Part shown: in pieces, positions 35,630 through 44,529 of the stretch
Numbering within the stretch: position 1 is the stretch's first letter
Layout of the letters: every line of letters begins with the position of its first letter
Source: JAJPHI01 sp035541875
GTDB taxonomy: Bacteria > Desulfobacterota > Binatia > Binatales > Binataceae
DNA length: 64,000 nucleotides
Direction: 5' to 3'
Assembly (NCBI GenBank): GCA_035541875.1
Contig: DATKML010000009.1
Span: forward strand, 124,001-188,000
The notes under the pieces: model-generated
Told to the model about the DNA's origin: nothing
Database searches by the model: none
What the model saw: only the letters and a program-made list of their open reading frames with translations
Position numbers and translations under genes: made by a program

Positions 35630-38029
35630 ATGGCAACGCTTCGCGAGACACCTGCTGCAACCGGTAGACCAGGGATCGAGCCGCGCTGGACTCACAGTGC
35701 CAAGGATGTCGTTGGGACAGCTTATTCGGCCTCGAGCCGGGTCTGGTACACGATTTCAGACGGCGTTATCAGCGAGGTCTATTTTTCCACGATCGATCGG
35801 CCGCAGATCCGCGACTTGCAGTACGTGGTCACTGACGGCGAGACCTTCTTCCACGATACCCATCGCAACCTTAGTTCACGTGTCGAGTATCTGGGCGAGC
35901 ATGGCCTCGGCGTGCGCGTTATCAACGCCGATCCCGAAGGGCGCTATCGTATCGTTATCGAGGTAATCGGCGATCCCCATCAGCCGTGCGTGCTGCTCGA
36001 CACTCGACTCGAGGGCGATCCGGAGCTTCTCAAGAAATTGCATCTGTATGCTCTCCTCGCGCCGCATCTCGAGGTCGGTGGATGGGGCAATAACGGCAAC
36101 GTTGCCCAAATCGCCGGACGCGAATTTCTGACTGCGCACAAGAACGGTACTTGGTTGGCGCTCGCCGCGACGCTGCCGTTCAAGCAGCGCTCATGCGGCT
36201 ATGCTGGTTCGACCGACGGATGGCAGGATTTGGCGCGCAACTTTCATCTCGCGCATGAGTTCGCGTCAGCACCCGACGGGAATATCGCTCTTATCGGCGA
36301 AATCGATCTCTCTTCCAGCACTGAGTTCACGCTCGCTCTAGGCTTCGGTCATACGCTGCATCGCGCGGTGACCACGGTCTTTCAATCGCTGGGTACGCCC
36401 TTCAAGCAGCATCGGGACCGATTTCTGTTGCAATGGTCTGGTGTATGCGGCAGATTGCACCCGCTCGAAAAGCATAGCCGCGATGGCGGGCGGCTCTATC
36501 GACGCAGCCGCGAATTGATTCTCGCGCATGAGGATAAGAATTACGGCGGAGCGCTGATCGCGTCGCTAAGTATCCCTTGGGGCGAGGCCAAGGGGGACGA
36601 AGACCTTGGCGGATACCATCTGGTCTGGACGCGCGACATGGTCAATAGCGCGACTGGCCTGCTGGCCGCAGGCGACATGCATACGCCGCTGCGTGCTCTC
36701 ATCTACCTGGCGTGCTCACAACGCGAGGACGGCAGTTTTCCACAGAATTTCTGGGTCGACGGAAGTCCCTACTGGACTGGAATCCAGTTGGACGAAGTCG
36801 CCTTTCCGATCATGCTCGCGTGGCGCTTACGCCAGGCGAACGCATTGATTGATTTCGATCCCTATCCGATGGTGAAAGCCGCGGCGCGCTTCTTAATTGA
36901 GCGCGGCTGCGTGACGCCGCAAGAACGATGGGAGGAGAATAGCGGCTATTCCCCGTCGACGCTTGCGAGCAATATCGCGGCGCTGGTCTGCGCGGCCGAG
37001 TTTGCGCGCGAGCGGGGTGACCAGCCGCTGGCCGATTTCCTCGGACGGTTCGCCGATTTTATCGAGGAGCACGTCGAGCGATGGACCGTGACGAACCACG
37101 GCTTCCTCGTCCCGAGCATCACGCGGCACTACATCCGTATCAATCCGGAAGATCCGAACAATCCGGTGCCTGATGAAGATCCCGACCACGGGATGGTTAC
37201 GATCAAGAATCAGGCGCCCGGTGCAGCAACGGATTTTCCAGCGGCGGGTATCGTCGATGCCGGATTTCTGGAGCTGGTCCGCTACGGTATCCGGCGGGCG
37301 GGCGATCGTCTGATCGAAGACACGCTTCGCGTTATTGATGTGACCCTCAAGACCGATTTTCCCGGCGGACCGTGCTGGCGACGCTACAACCACGATGGCT
37401 ACGGTCAGCGCGACGATGGTGGCCCATTTACCTTTTGGGGACGGGGACGACCGTGGCCGCTTCTGACCGGCGAACGTGGCCATTACGAACTCGCCGCCGG
37501 ACGAGACGTCAGACCATTCATTCGTGCGATGGAAAACTTCGCGACGCCGACCCGGCTCCTTCCCGAGCAAATTTGGGATCAAGGCGATATTCCCAAGGCG
37601 CTGCTGCGCTATAGCAAACCGACCGGTGCGGCGATGCCATTGATGTGGGCGCACGCCGAATACATCAAGCTGCTTCGTTCGACCGCCGATGGACAGGTTT
37701 TCGACCTGATTCCGGAGGTGGCGGACCGTTACTTGAAACCGCGGCAACGGACACCAATCGAGGTGTGGAAGTTTAACCGCCAGGTCCCGGCAATTGCGGC
37801 AGGCGCGACCCTGCGGATCCAGGCGTCGCAGCGTTTCGTGCTCCATTGGGGGCGCGGCGAATGGGACAATCTAACGGATACCCTGGCGGAAGAGACGGCT
37901 CTCGGCTTGACCTATGTTGATATTGCGACCGTCGCTGGCGATCGCGGGCCGATACGCTTTACCTTTCGATGGCTCGACGACAATCGCTGGGAAGGGCGCG
38001 ATTATGCGGTCGTCGTGTGCGACTCCTGA
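35630..38029 (+). CDS. glycoside hydrolase family 15 protein (glucoamylase-like)
   Basis: 799-residue bacterial-type GH15: an N-terminal beta-sandwich domain (about 20-280) followed by an (alpha/alpha)6 barrel (about 310-690). Catalytic acid and base candidates are Glu435/436 in RWEENSGYSPST and Glu646 in LLPEQIWDQGD. The segment YHLVWTRDMVNSATGLLAAGD is also characteristic. No signal peptide is visible, so it probably acts in the cytoplasm, removing glucose from the ends of alpha-glucans or trehalose-like sugars. Confidence 0.94.
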   Translation: MATLRETPAATGRPGIEPRWTHSAKDVVGTAYSASSRVWYTISDGVISEVYFSTIDRPQIRDLQYVVTDGETFFHDTHRNLSSRVEYLGEHGLGVRVINADPEGRYRIVIEVIGDPHQPCVLLDTRLEGDPELLKKLHLYALLAPHLEVGGWGNNGNVAQIAGREFLTAHKNGTWLALAATLPFKQRSCGYAGSTDGWQDLARNFHLAHEFASAPDGNIALIGEIDLSSSTEFTLALGFGHTLHRAVTTVFQSLGTPFKQHRDRFLLQWSGVCGRLHPLEKHSRDGGRLYRRSRELILAHEDKNYGGALIASLSIPWGEAKGDEDLGGYHLVWTRDMVNSATGLLAAGDMHTPLRALIYLACSQREDGSFPQNFWVDGSPYWTGIQLDEVAFPIMLAWRLRQANALIDFDPYPMVKAAARFLIERGCVTPQERWEENSGYSPSTLASNIAALVCAAEFARERGDQPLADFLGRFADFIEEHVERWTVTNHGFLVPSITRHYIRINPEDPNNPVPDEDPDHGMVTIKNQAPGAATDFPAAGIVDAGFLELVRYGIRRAGDRLIEDTLRVIDVTLKTDFPGGPCWRRYNHDGYGQRDDGGPFTFWGRGRPWPLLTGERGHYELAAGRDVRPFIRAMENFATPTRLLPEQIWDQGDIPKALLRYSKPTGAAMPLMWAHAEYIKLLRSTADGQVFDLIPEVADRYLKPRQRTPIEVWKFNRQVPAIAAGATLRIQASQRFVLHWGRGEWDNLTDTLAEETALGLTYVDIATVAGDRGPIRFTFRWLDDNRWEGRDYAVVVCDS

Positions 38030-38041
38030 AAGCCCGCGAGG

Positions 38042-38263
38042 CTAGCTGTTCTCAATCCCCGTGATTGCGAACGGCTCGATCAGGCTGTCGAACACCGCAC
38101 GAACGTCATCGCTCGACGCCGCTTCGAAGTAGATGCACAGTCGATGCGTCTGCGGGTCCTCGGTGCGCAACGTTATGAGGTTATCGTAAGACTCGATAAT
38201 CGCCTTGAAGAGCGCGATCTTCTGCGGTGGCATATCAAATCTGATTGTTCTAATAGACGGCAT
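38042..38263 (-). CDS. DUF4911 domain-containing protein
   Basis: 73-residue small protein resembling DUF4911, with the central IIESYDNLITLRTEDPQTH segment and a C-terminal alternating beta/alpha pattern (ACT-like). Function unknown. The family is best known from Deltaproteobacteria-type genomes. It converges with the glucoamylase gene and is divergent from the ArsA pair, with 17 bp between starts. Confidence 0.7.
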   Translation of the reverse strand: MPSIRTIRFDMPPQKIALFKAIIESYDNLITLRTEDPQTHRLCIYFEAASSDDVRAVFDSLIEPFAITGIENS

Positions 38264-38280
38264 CGATTTGGCCGCCCCTC

Positions 38281-39213
38281 ATGTTTCGGCTGGGCGGCTT
38301 TTCTGATTGTATGCTGAAAGTGCCTCGGTCAGCATCCCGAACCGCGATAAACCTACCTCGCGTCATCTTTTTAACCGGCAAAGGCGGTACCGGCAAAAGC
38401 TCGCTCGCCAAGGCGTTGGCTATTGCCCTCGCACGTCGCTACGGCGTGACGCTGGTCCATATCGGGACCCGGAACAAAACCGCGACCGGCCAAAGTGAGT
38501 CGCCTCAGAACGAAAACGCTTCGGGCATCGACGAGAGAATCCTGACTCCACGCGGGGAACTCGAAACTTTTATCGAGGGTATCGTGCCAGTCAAGGCGAT
38601 AGCGCGGCGGATGCTCCAGAGCCGCACCTTCGGTTTCGTGACGGCGGCGCTGCCCGGGCTCGAAGCTTTTCTCATCATGGACCGTCTGCGACGTATGGCT
38701 CTCGATGCGCGACCCGATGAGCTAATCGTTGTGGACGGACCGGCGACGGGAGGTGCACTCGAGATGCTGTTGGTGGCGGAAGGCGTCGCTGCGATAGCAC
38801 CGTTCGGCACTTTGCATCGGCTCGCAGGAGAGGTTGAACTTTTTCTTCATGAGCCGGGACTCTTCGGCGTACTGCTGACGCTCCGCCCGGAAGAACTCGC
38901 TACTCGCGAAGCCCTCGATGCTGCCAAAGCCTTGCAGGGCTCAGGTATCCAGAATTTAGGAGCGGTGTTGAACGGCGTCACGGAAGCACTCTTCTCAGCC
39001 GCCGACATGGAACAACTGCAGCGTCTGCCTGAGCATCTTAGGCTCGCCCAGGAGCGTCGTGATCAGGCCGATGCCTCGGCTGAGATCGCTCGAAAGCTGA
39101 AGCGTGCGCGACTGCATACGATTGTTGCTCCGGCGATCTATCAAACGCGTCTGCAGCAGGCTGATTTCGAGAAGCTAGCCGACGCGTTGGCGCTAGGATT
39201 GGGTATGCGATGA
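38281..39213 (+). CDS. ArsA family ATPase, first of two
   Basis: 310-residue deviant-Walker ATPase of the ArsA/Get3/MinD class. P-loop FLTGKGGTGKSSLAKAL lies near residue 31 and a Walker B-like segment is LIVVDGPATGG. Starts at ATG 38281 or 38311. It overlaps the second ArsA gene by four bases (ATGA). No arsenite-binding cysteines or ArsB pump are seen, so arsenic resistance is unlikely. Such tandem ATPases may act as a heterodimer in protein targeting or polar localisation. Confidence 0.85.
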   Translation: MFRLGGFSDCMLKVPRSASRTAINLPRVIFLTGKGGTGKSSLAKALAIALARRYGVTLVHIGTRNKTATGQSESPQNENASGIDERILTPRGELETFIEGIVPVKAIARRMLQSRTFGFVTAALPGLEAFLIMDRLRRMALDARPDELIVVDGPATGGALEMLLVAEGVAAIAPFGTLHRLAGEVELFLHEPGLFGVLLTLRPEELATREALDAAKALQGSGIQNLGAVLNGVTEALFSAADMEQLQRLPEHLRLAQERRDQADASAEIARKLKRARLHTIVAPAIYQTRLQQADFEKLADALALGLGMR

Positions 39214-40304
39214 CCTCGCGGACTCTCAATCTCAGCAATTACCGCCTGGCTATCTGTCTCGGTCCCGGCGGGGTAGGTAAGACTACGTTCAGCGCTGCAC
39301 TCGCGCTCGACAACGCGCTGCATGGAAGGGACGTGGACGTGATGACGATCGATCCGGCGCCGCGTCTAATCGACGCCCTCGGTCTCGGTCACGACGCGAC
39401 CGAACTCAAGCCGGTTGATCTCCCTCACGCCGGAGCCAAGTCCGCAGGATCGCTGCGGGCGATGCGCCTCGATTCAAAAAAGACCTTTGACCAGTTGATC
39501 GAGCGCCACGCACCGTCGAGCGCCGTTCGCGACGCGATCATGTCGGGTCGCATCTACCAGAACCTGTCGAATGCGTTGGCCGGCGTGGCCGATTACATGG
39601 CGATGGAGCGATTGCTCGAACTCTACAAAGAGAATGCCTTGGGACTGATCGTGCTCGATACGCCTCCGGCGGAGGATGCGTTGGAGTTCCTCGATGCGCC
39701 GCGTCGGATGGTCGAGCTCGTGGGCTCTCGGGCGATTACGCTTTTGAGTTCGTCGCGAAGCATTTTCCGCACTCCGTCTGCCATGATCGATATGGCCGCG
39801 CGTGCCGTGCTGGGCGCCTTTGATCGCATCACGGGATTGCATCTGCTGTCAGACGTGCGCGAGTTCGTCACCAACTTTGAGGGGATGTACGAGGGCTTCG
39901 CCCAACGGGCCAGCGAAGTCCGATCACTACTCTATGATCCCAAGACACTGGTTGTGTTGGTCACTACCACTGAGCAAGAACGCATCGAACAAGTATGTGG
40001 CTTCGGTGAAGCACTCCGCTCGATGAAGATTTCGATCGGTGCGGTGATTATCAATCGAATGATGCGGCCGTTACCGGAGGGTCGCGAAATCGACGAGATA
40101 CGCCTGCCCGCTGCGCTCAAGAAGAAGCTCCATCGTAATCTCGCGGATTTCACGGCGCTCAAAGCGCGTGAGACCGATGCGTTAAAGGTGCTGCGCAACG
40201 CGCTCGGCGAGAATACCCGCTTCTTCGGCTCTGACGATTGCGGTGGCGAACCTCGCGCCCTCAGCGATTTCGCGAAGCTCGCGAAGGATCTGCACCCGCT
40301 TTGA
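39210..40304 (+). CDS. ArsA family ATPase, second of two
   Basis: 364-residue ArsA/Get3-like ATPase. P-loop LGPGGVGKTTFSAALAL near residue 15, then DVMTIDPAPRLIDALGL and the switch/Walker B region LIVLDTPPAEDALEFLDAPRR. It is more canonical than its upstream partner and fully translationally coupled to it. Likely forms a two-subunit ATPase with the preceding gene product. The target is unknown. Confidence 0.9.
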   Translation: MTSRTLNLSNYRLAICLGPGGVGKTTFSAALALDNALHGRDVDVMTIDPAPRLIDALGLGHDATELKPVDLPHAGAKSAGSLRAMRLDSKKTFDQLIERHAPSSAVRDAIMSGRIYQNLSNALAGVADYMAMERLLELYKENALGLIVLDTPPAEDALEFLDAPRRMVELVGSRAITLLSSSRSIFRTPSAMIDMAARAVLGAFDRITGLHLLSDVREFVTNFEGMYEGFAQRASEVRSLLYDPKTLVVLVTTTEQERIEQVCGFGEALRSMKISIGAVIINRMMRPLPEGREIDEIRLPAALKKKLHRNLADFTALKARETDALKVLRNALGENTRFFGSDDCGGEPRALSDFAKLAKDLHPL

Positions 40305-40318
40305 GGCGGACCATCCCG

Positions 40319-41863
40319 TCAGATCAGCATCTCGATCAAGTTCGGACCACGTTGCTTGAGCGCTCGCTCCAGTTCGACGCAGAGCGCCTCGGCGGTCTCA
40401 ACGCGAACCGCCGGTACACCCATCCCTGAGGCAATCGATGACCAGTTGATCTCCGGATCGGCAAGGCTCGTCAGCGATCTGGCGACACGACCCGGTTCGG
40501 TAATACCGGCGCGCGCGAGTTCCACTTGCAGGATACGGTAGCGCCGGTTGTTGCAGATGAGCGTGGTGACGTCGAGTTTTTCGCGCGCCTGCGTCCAAAG
40601 GGATTGCACCGTATACATCGCGCTGCCGTCGGCCTGAAACGCAATCACCTTGCGATCAGGACAGGCAACCGCAGCACCAGTGGCACAAGGTAAACCTTGT
40701 CCGATCGCACCACCCGTCAGAGCCATATAGCTGTGCGACGGTGCGCCGATCGAAAGGCCGAAGAAGGGCAGGCCGGTCGTGGCCGCCTCGTCCATAACGA
40801 TACAGTTCTCGGGCATCAGCCCCGCAATCGCGGCACCGATCGTGGTCGCATCGAGCTTGCCGGTCGGGCGAGCAGGGCGCTGTGACGCTGGTGCGGCAGC
40901 CTCGCGTGGGGCACTGATCAACTGCGCAAGTGCTTCGAGCGCTGATGCGGCGTCTTCGAGCGGTGTCGCCAATGTGGTCGTGGGACGACCCTCGGGTATG
41001 AGTTCACTTGGCAGATTCGGATAACCGAAAAATGCTACCGGCGCTGGTGCGCCTGCGAGAATTACTGCCGCCGACTTCGAGAGCGACTCCGTAGCCTGCT
41101 CGGGAAAGTACGGCAGCTTTTCGACGAAGGGCAGGGCGCCACCGCGTTCAACGCGAGCAGGGAAGGTTTCGCACATCAGGCGGCATCCGGTCTTCGCGGC
41201 AATCCGCGCCGCCGCTTTGAGTCCGCGATCGCGGGTCGCATTGGCACCCATGAAGAGCCCTGCATTAGCGCCATGTGTGCGAAGCAGATCGGCGGCCTTG
41301 TTGACGGCAGAAGAGACAACCTCGGGTAGCACAGCAGGTGCGATCGGCTTGGCAGGCTCTCCCGCCGGACTCCACTGACAATCCGCCGGTACGATCAACG
41401 TTGCGACCTTGCCGGGAGAGCGGCCCGCTGCTGCGATCGCTTCAGCAGTGTCCTGCGCGATCTGGGTCGGCGATTTAACCTCGCGGACCCAGCCGGACAC
41501 AGGATTCGCCAGCGACACGATATCGGAGGTGAGCGGCGCATCGGCCGGCATGTGCCAGGTCGCGTGATCGCCGATCACATTCACCACAGCGGAACGGGCG
41601 CGGCGCGCATTGTGTAAATTCGCGATACCGTTGGCGAAACCCGGCCCCAGATGGAGCAAGGTCAGCGCAGGTTTATCCGCCATCCGGGCGTAGCCGTCGG
41701 CAGCACCGGTGCAGACACCCTCGAACAATCCGAGGACCGAGCGAAATCCGGGGATCGAATCGAGCGCCGATACCAACGGCATCTCCGTCGTTCCCGGATT
41801 GGCGAAACAGACCTCGACGCCCGCGGCGAGCGCCGTGCGAATCAGACTCTCAGCTCCGTTCAT
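40319..41863 (-). CDS. thiamine pyrophosphate-dependent enzyme (acetolactate synthase large subunit-like)
   Basis: 514-residue ThDP enzyme of the acetohydroxyacid synthase / benzoylformate decarboxylase superfamily. N-terminal PYR domain with the catalytic Glu in LGLFEGVCTGAADGYARM; central domain; C-terminal PP domain with MALTGGAIGQGLPCATGAAV and the metal motif around FQADGSAMY...NN. It is shorter than true IlvB and no small subunit is adjacent, so a catabolic decarboxylase or lyase is more likely. Convergent with the ArsA pair. Confidence 0.88.
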   Translation of the reverse strand: MNGAESLIRTALAAGVEVCFANPGTTEMPLVSALDSIPGFRSVLGLFEGVCTGAADGYARMADKPALTLLHLGPGFANGIANLHNARRARSAVVNVIGDHATWHMPADAPLTSDIVSLANPVSGWVREVKSPTQIAQDTAEAIAAAGRSPGKVATLIVPADCQWSPAGEPAKPIAPAVLPEVVSSAVNKAADLLRTHGANAGLFMGANATRDRGLKAAARIAAKTGCRLMCETFPARVERGGALPFVEKLPYFPEQATESLSKSAAVILAGAPAPVAFFGYPNLPSELIPEGRPTTTLATPLEDAASALEALAQLISAPREAAAPASQRPARPTGKLDATTIGAAIAGLMPENCIVMDEAATTGLPFFGLSIGAPSHSYMALTGGAIGQGLPCATGAAVACPDRKVIAFQADGSAMYTVQSLWTQAREKLDVTTLICNNRRYRILQVELARAGITEPGRVARSLTSLADPEINWSSIASGMGVPAVRVETAEALCVELERALKQRGPNLIEMLI

Positions 41864-41876
41864 GCCGCTATCAATC

Positions 41877-42155
41877 TCAGCCGTTGAGGATTTTGCCCGC
41901 GGTATCCCAATCGACGATTGGCGTCAGTCGCCGCTTGGTGACACCTGCATTCGCCATCGCACCGGTGAACGCGCCGAAGGTCAGCGTATGGTCCTGGATG
42001 TCGAGCACCAGCACCACCTTGCATTCCTCGTTCGAGAACCATGGACCTGCCTTTAGCGTCACGCCCTGCGGAAAGCCGTTCTTCACAGCACCGCTCAGAG
42101 TGGCATGCGCCTTTTTCGCATCGCTGAAATAAATCTCATCGAGATAGAGTGGCAT
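41877..42155 (-). CDS. hypothetical protein
   Basis: 92-residue protein I cannot assign. It starts MPLYLDEIYFSDAKKAHA and has mixed alpha/beta character; a ferredoxin-like barrel is possible. The frame opens at 42194, but the ATG at 42155 has GGAAGGAGG before it. It lies 13 bp before the ThDP-enzyme start in the same direction, so the two are probably co-transcribed. Confidence 0.75.
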   Translation of the reverse strand: MPLYLDEIYFSDAKKAHATLSGAVKNGFPQGVTLKAGPWFSNEECKVVLVLDIQDHTLTFGAFTGAMANAGVTKRRLTPIVDWDTAGKILNG

Positions 42156-42221
42156 AGCTATTCCTCCTTCCGTTTTACGAACTACCCGGCACAAACTCCG
42201 GGGCTTTGGCTTATGCCTAAT

Positions 42222-43139
42222 TTAGGCGAAGGCCGGCATTACCTCGCGCGCAAACAGATCGATACTCTGCGGCGAATTGAGATCGCCGAAAATCACCGTG
42301 AAGAACTGAATGCCGCGACCAACACGCTCTTTCAGTTGCGTAACCACCTGATCGGGCGTGCCTTTGATGGCGGTGCGCCAGAAGGGTAATCGCTGCGCGA
42401 TCTTCCACTTCTCTTGGACCTCGCCTTCGCTCTTGCCAATACAAACTTCGAGCTGCTCCGAGATATTGATCGTCTTGATGTCGCGACCGACCGCCGTGCA
42501 ATGGTCCTTCAGGGCGTTAAACTTCTGCTCGAAGCTGCGATAGCCCGCCGGGCAATTCCAGCGGTCAGCGTACCTCGCGACGATCTTGAGCATCACCTTT
42601 TCGCCACTGCCGCCAATCGTGAGCGGCGGATGAGGCTTCTGCACCGGCTGCGGATTATTGTACGCATCAGCAACCGTGTAATAGCGGCCCGCGAAGCTCG
42701 ACTGCTTGGCCGTCATCATCGCTTTGAGGATCTGCACCCCCTCTTCTAGTTGACGCAAGCGCGCACCCATCGAGGGGAACTCGTATCCGTACGCCTTATA
42801 CTCTTCGTCCATCCATCCGGCGCCGAGTCCGATTTCGACACGACCGCCGCTGATGTTGTCGATAGTCGCGAGCACTTTGGCAAGCATCGCCGGATTACGG
42901 AACGAGTTGCAGAGCACCAGCGATCCGATTCGCAGCTTGGTCGTCGCTGCACCTAGCGCACTCATCGCGGTGGTGCATTCGAGCACGTCGGCATCGGGCA
43001 CGCCGCGATTCCAGAAATGATCGACCAGCCAGATCGAGTGATAGCCGAGTTTTTCCGCGTTCGTTGCCCGCTCGAGGAGGCTCTTGTAAGAAAGGCCTGC
43101 CTGAGGCGAGAACAACCCGAATCCGATTTTCTGATCCAT
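42222..43139 (-). CDS. LLM class flavin/F420-dependent oxidoreductase
   Basis: 305-residue luciferase-like TIM-barrel oxidoreductase. Features: GFGLFSPQAGLSY, YHSIWLVDHFW, ISGGRVEIGLGAGWMDEEYKAYG (the family core) and PLTIGGSGEK. This version resembles the F420-dependent group, but the cofactor (F420 or FMN) needs testing. No F420 synthesis genes are in the window. Possibly in one unit with the ThDP enzyme downstream. Confidence 0.9.
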   Translation of the reverse strand: MDQKIGFGLFSPQAGLSYKSLLERATNAEKLGYHSIWLVDHFWNRGVPDADVLECTTAMSALGAATTKLRIGSLVLCNSFRNPAMLAKVLATIDNISGGRVEIGLGAGWMDEEYKAYGYEFPSMGARLRQLEEGVQILKAMMTAKQSSFAGRYYTVADAYNNPQPVQKPHPPLTIGGSGEKVMLKIVARYADRWNCPAGYRSFEQKFNALKDHCTAVGRDIKTINISEQLEVCIGKSEGEVQEKWKIAQRLPFWRTAIKGTPDQVVTQLKERVGRGIQFFTVIFGDLNSPQSIDLFAREVMPAFA

Positions 43140-43245
43140 CTATCTTACGACTCCTCTTCCTCGCCGCCCGCTCTACGATTTGCCACGGCGCCTTCCTCGC
43201 ATCTGTTTCGCATGGGAGTTGCGCCCGGTCAAATGATCACTGCTC

Positions 43246-44325
43246 TCAGGGGCGCACTTCGTAATAGGCGTTGATCGGATTCTCGAAATCTTTCGTGGTG
43301 AAACGCGTGAACCCGGCTTCTCCCGTCATTTTGCGTGCGACCGGCTCCGGGAAGCCTAGAGTGCCGAGACCGAGCCCATCCGGTTGCGATAGAGCAGACG
43401 ACATACAGCAAACTACCGAGAAGCCGTACATCACCGGTGCTATCGGATTGTCCTTCAAATTGCCTTCGAAGGTCGGCTGACCATGCACATCCGCGATAAG
43501 CCAAGTGCCATCGGGTTTGATCGCCTTGCGAATCGCCTTCATCACGATATCGGGGCGGGTCATATCATGCAGACAATCGAAGGTCGTGATGAAATCGCAG
43601 CTCTCGTCAGTCGGCAGCGGATCGACGCTGGCATCGTGGAACGTCACGTTCTTGAGGCCCTGTCCCTTTGCATGCTCTACGGCTCGCGCCAAGGGGATCT
43701 TGGCGATGTCGTAACCGTGGAACTGTGAACGCGGGAAGGCCTTGGCCATCTCAACGATTGCGATTCCCGCGCCGCATCCGACGTCCGCAACCTTTGCGCC
43801 GGCCTGAAGCTTGGCGACCACACCATCGAGCTTCGGCAGCGCGCTCGGCACGAGCTGCGTGCGGAACCAAGGGGCGAGCAATCGCTCGACACCGAGATTC
43901 ACCTCGGGACCCATCTGGTCGTAGCTCAACCCTTTGCCCGTCTTGAAGGACTCCGGGAGCAGATTAAGCAGACCCATCTGCTGCGGGATTGCGCAGAAGC
44001 CGCCGGCGAGAAAGAAGGGACTATTTTCGTCGGCGAGAACCATGGCATTTTCAGCACTTAGGGCGAATTGGCCGTTGCCTTTGTACTCGATAAGGCCTGC
44101 CGTCGCCTGCTGGTAGAGCCATTCGCGCACCCACCGTTCGTTCAGCCCCGTCTTGCGAGCTAACTCGTCACTGTTCATGGCACCCGCACCGCTCATCGCA
44201 CGATAAAAGCCCAAGCGGTCGCCCAGATAGATCATGGCCGAAGCCATCATGCCGCCCAGAAAGCCGAATACTTGCTCAGCGGTCTTCCGGGTCTTCTCGA
44301 TATCGATAGAACCAGCCATTGGCAT
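43246..44325 (-). CDS. class I SAM-dependent methyltransferase with N-terminal winged helix
   Basis: 359-residue two-domain methyltransferase. An N-terminal winged-helix dimerisation-type domain (about 25-90; ELARKTGLNERWVREWLYQQATAGLI) is followed by a Rossmann methyltransferase domain with motif I VADVGCGAGIAIVEMA (about 172-187) and DFITTFDCLHDM. It resembles Rv2258c-like small-molecule methyltransferases. The substrate is unknown. Upstream neighbour pepP is divergent. Confidence 0.9.
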   Translation of the reverse strand: MPMAGSIDIEKTRKTAEQVFGFLGGMMASAMIYLGDRLGFYRAMSGAGAMNSDELARKTGLNERWVREWLYQQATAGLIEYKGNGQFALSAENAMVLADENSPFFLAGGFCAIPQQMGLLNLLPESFKTGKGLSYDQMGPEVNLGVERLLAPWFRTQLVPSALPKLDGVVAKLQAGAKVADVGCGAGIAIVEMAKAFPRSQFHGYDIAKIPLARAVEHAKGQGLKNVTFHDASVDPLPTDESCDFITTFDCLHDMTRPDIVMKAIRKAIKPDGTWLIADVHGQPTFEGNLKDNPIAPVMYGFSVVCCMSSALSQPDGLGLGTLGFPEPVARKMTGEAGFTRFTTKDFENPINAYYEVRP

Positions 44326-44529
44326 TATCCTTTCTAGAAGTGATCAATTCTGCCTAGCGCTCCGCCCGACGGATTGCAACGCGTCGCAGCCACGCGCGAA
44401 GATGACAGGAGGGACAGTCGTTCGGTCGAAGCGAGGCACGGTATTCGATTCCGTCGCTATCGACGCTCCATCGAATTAGAAGCATAATTGCCTCAAATCT
44501 GCCGCGTCGCGGTATCGGGAAGCACTCGC

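Noticed and set aside
36893..37846. 317-codon minus-strand frame within the glucoamylase gene
   Set aside because: Antisense shadow of a confident GH15 gene.
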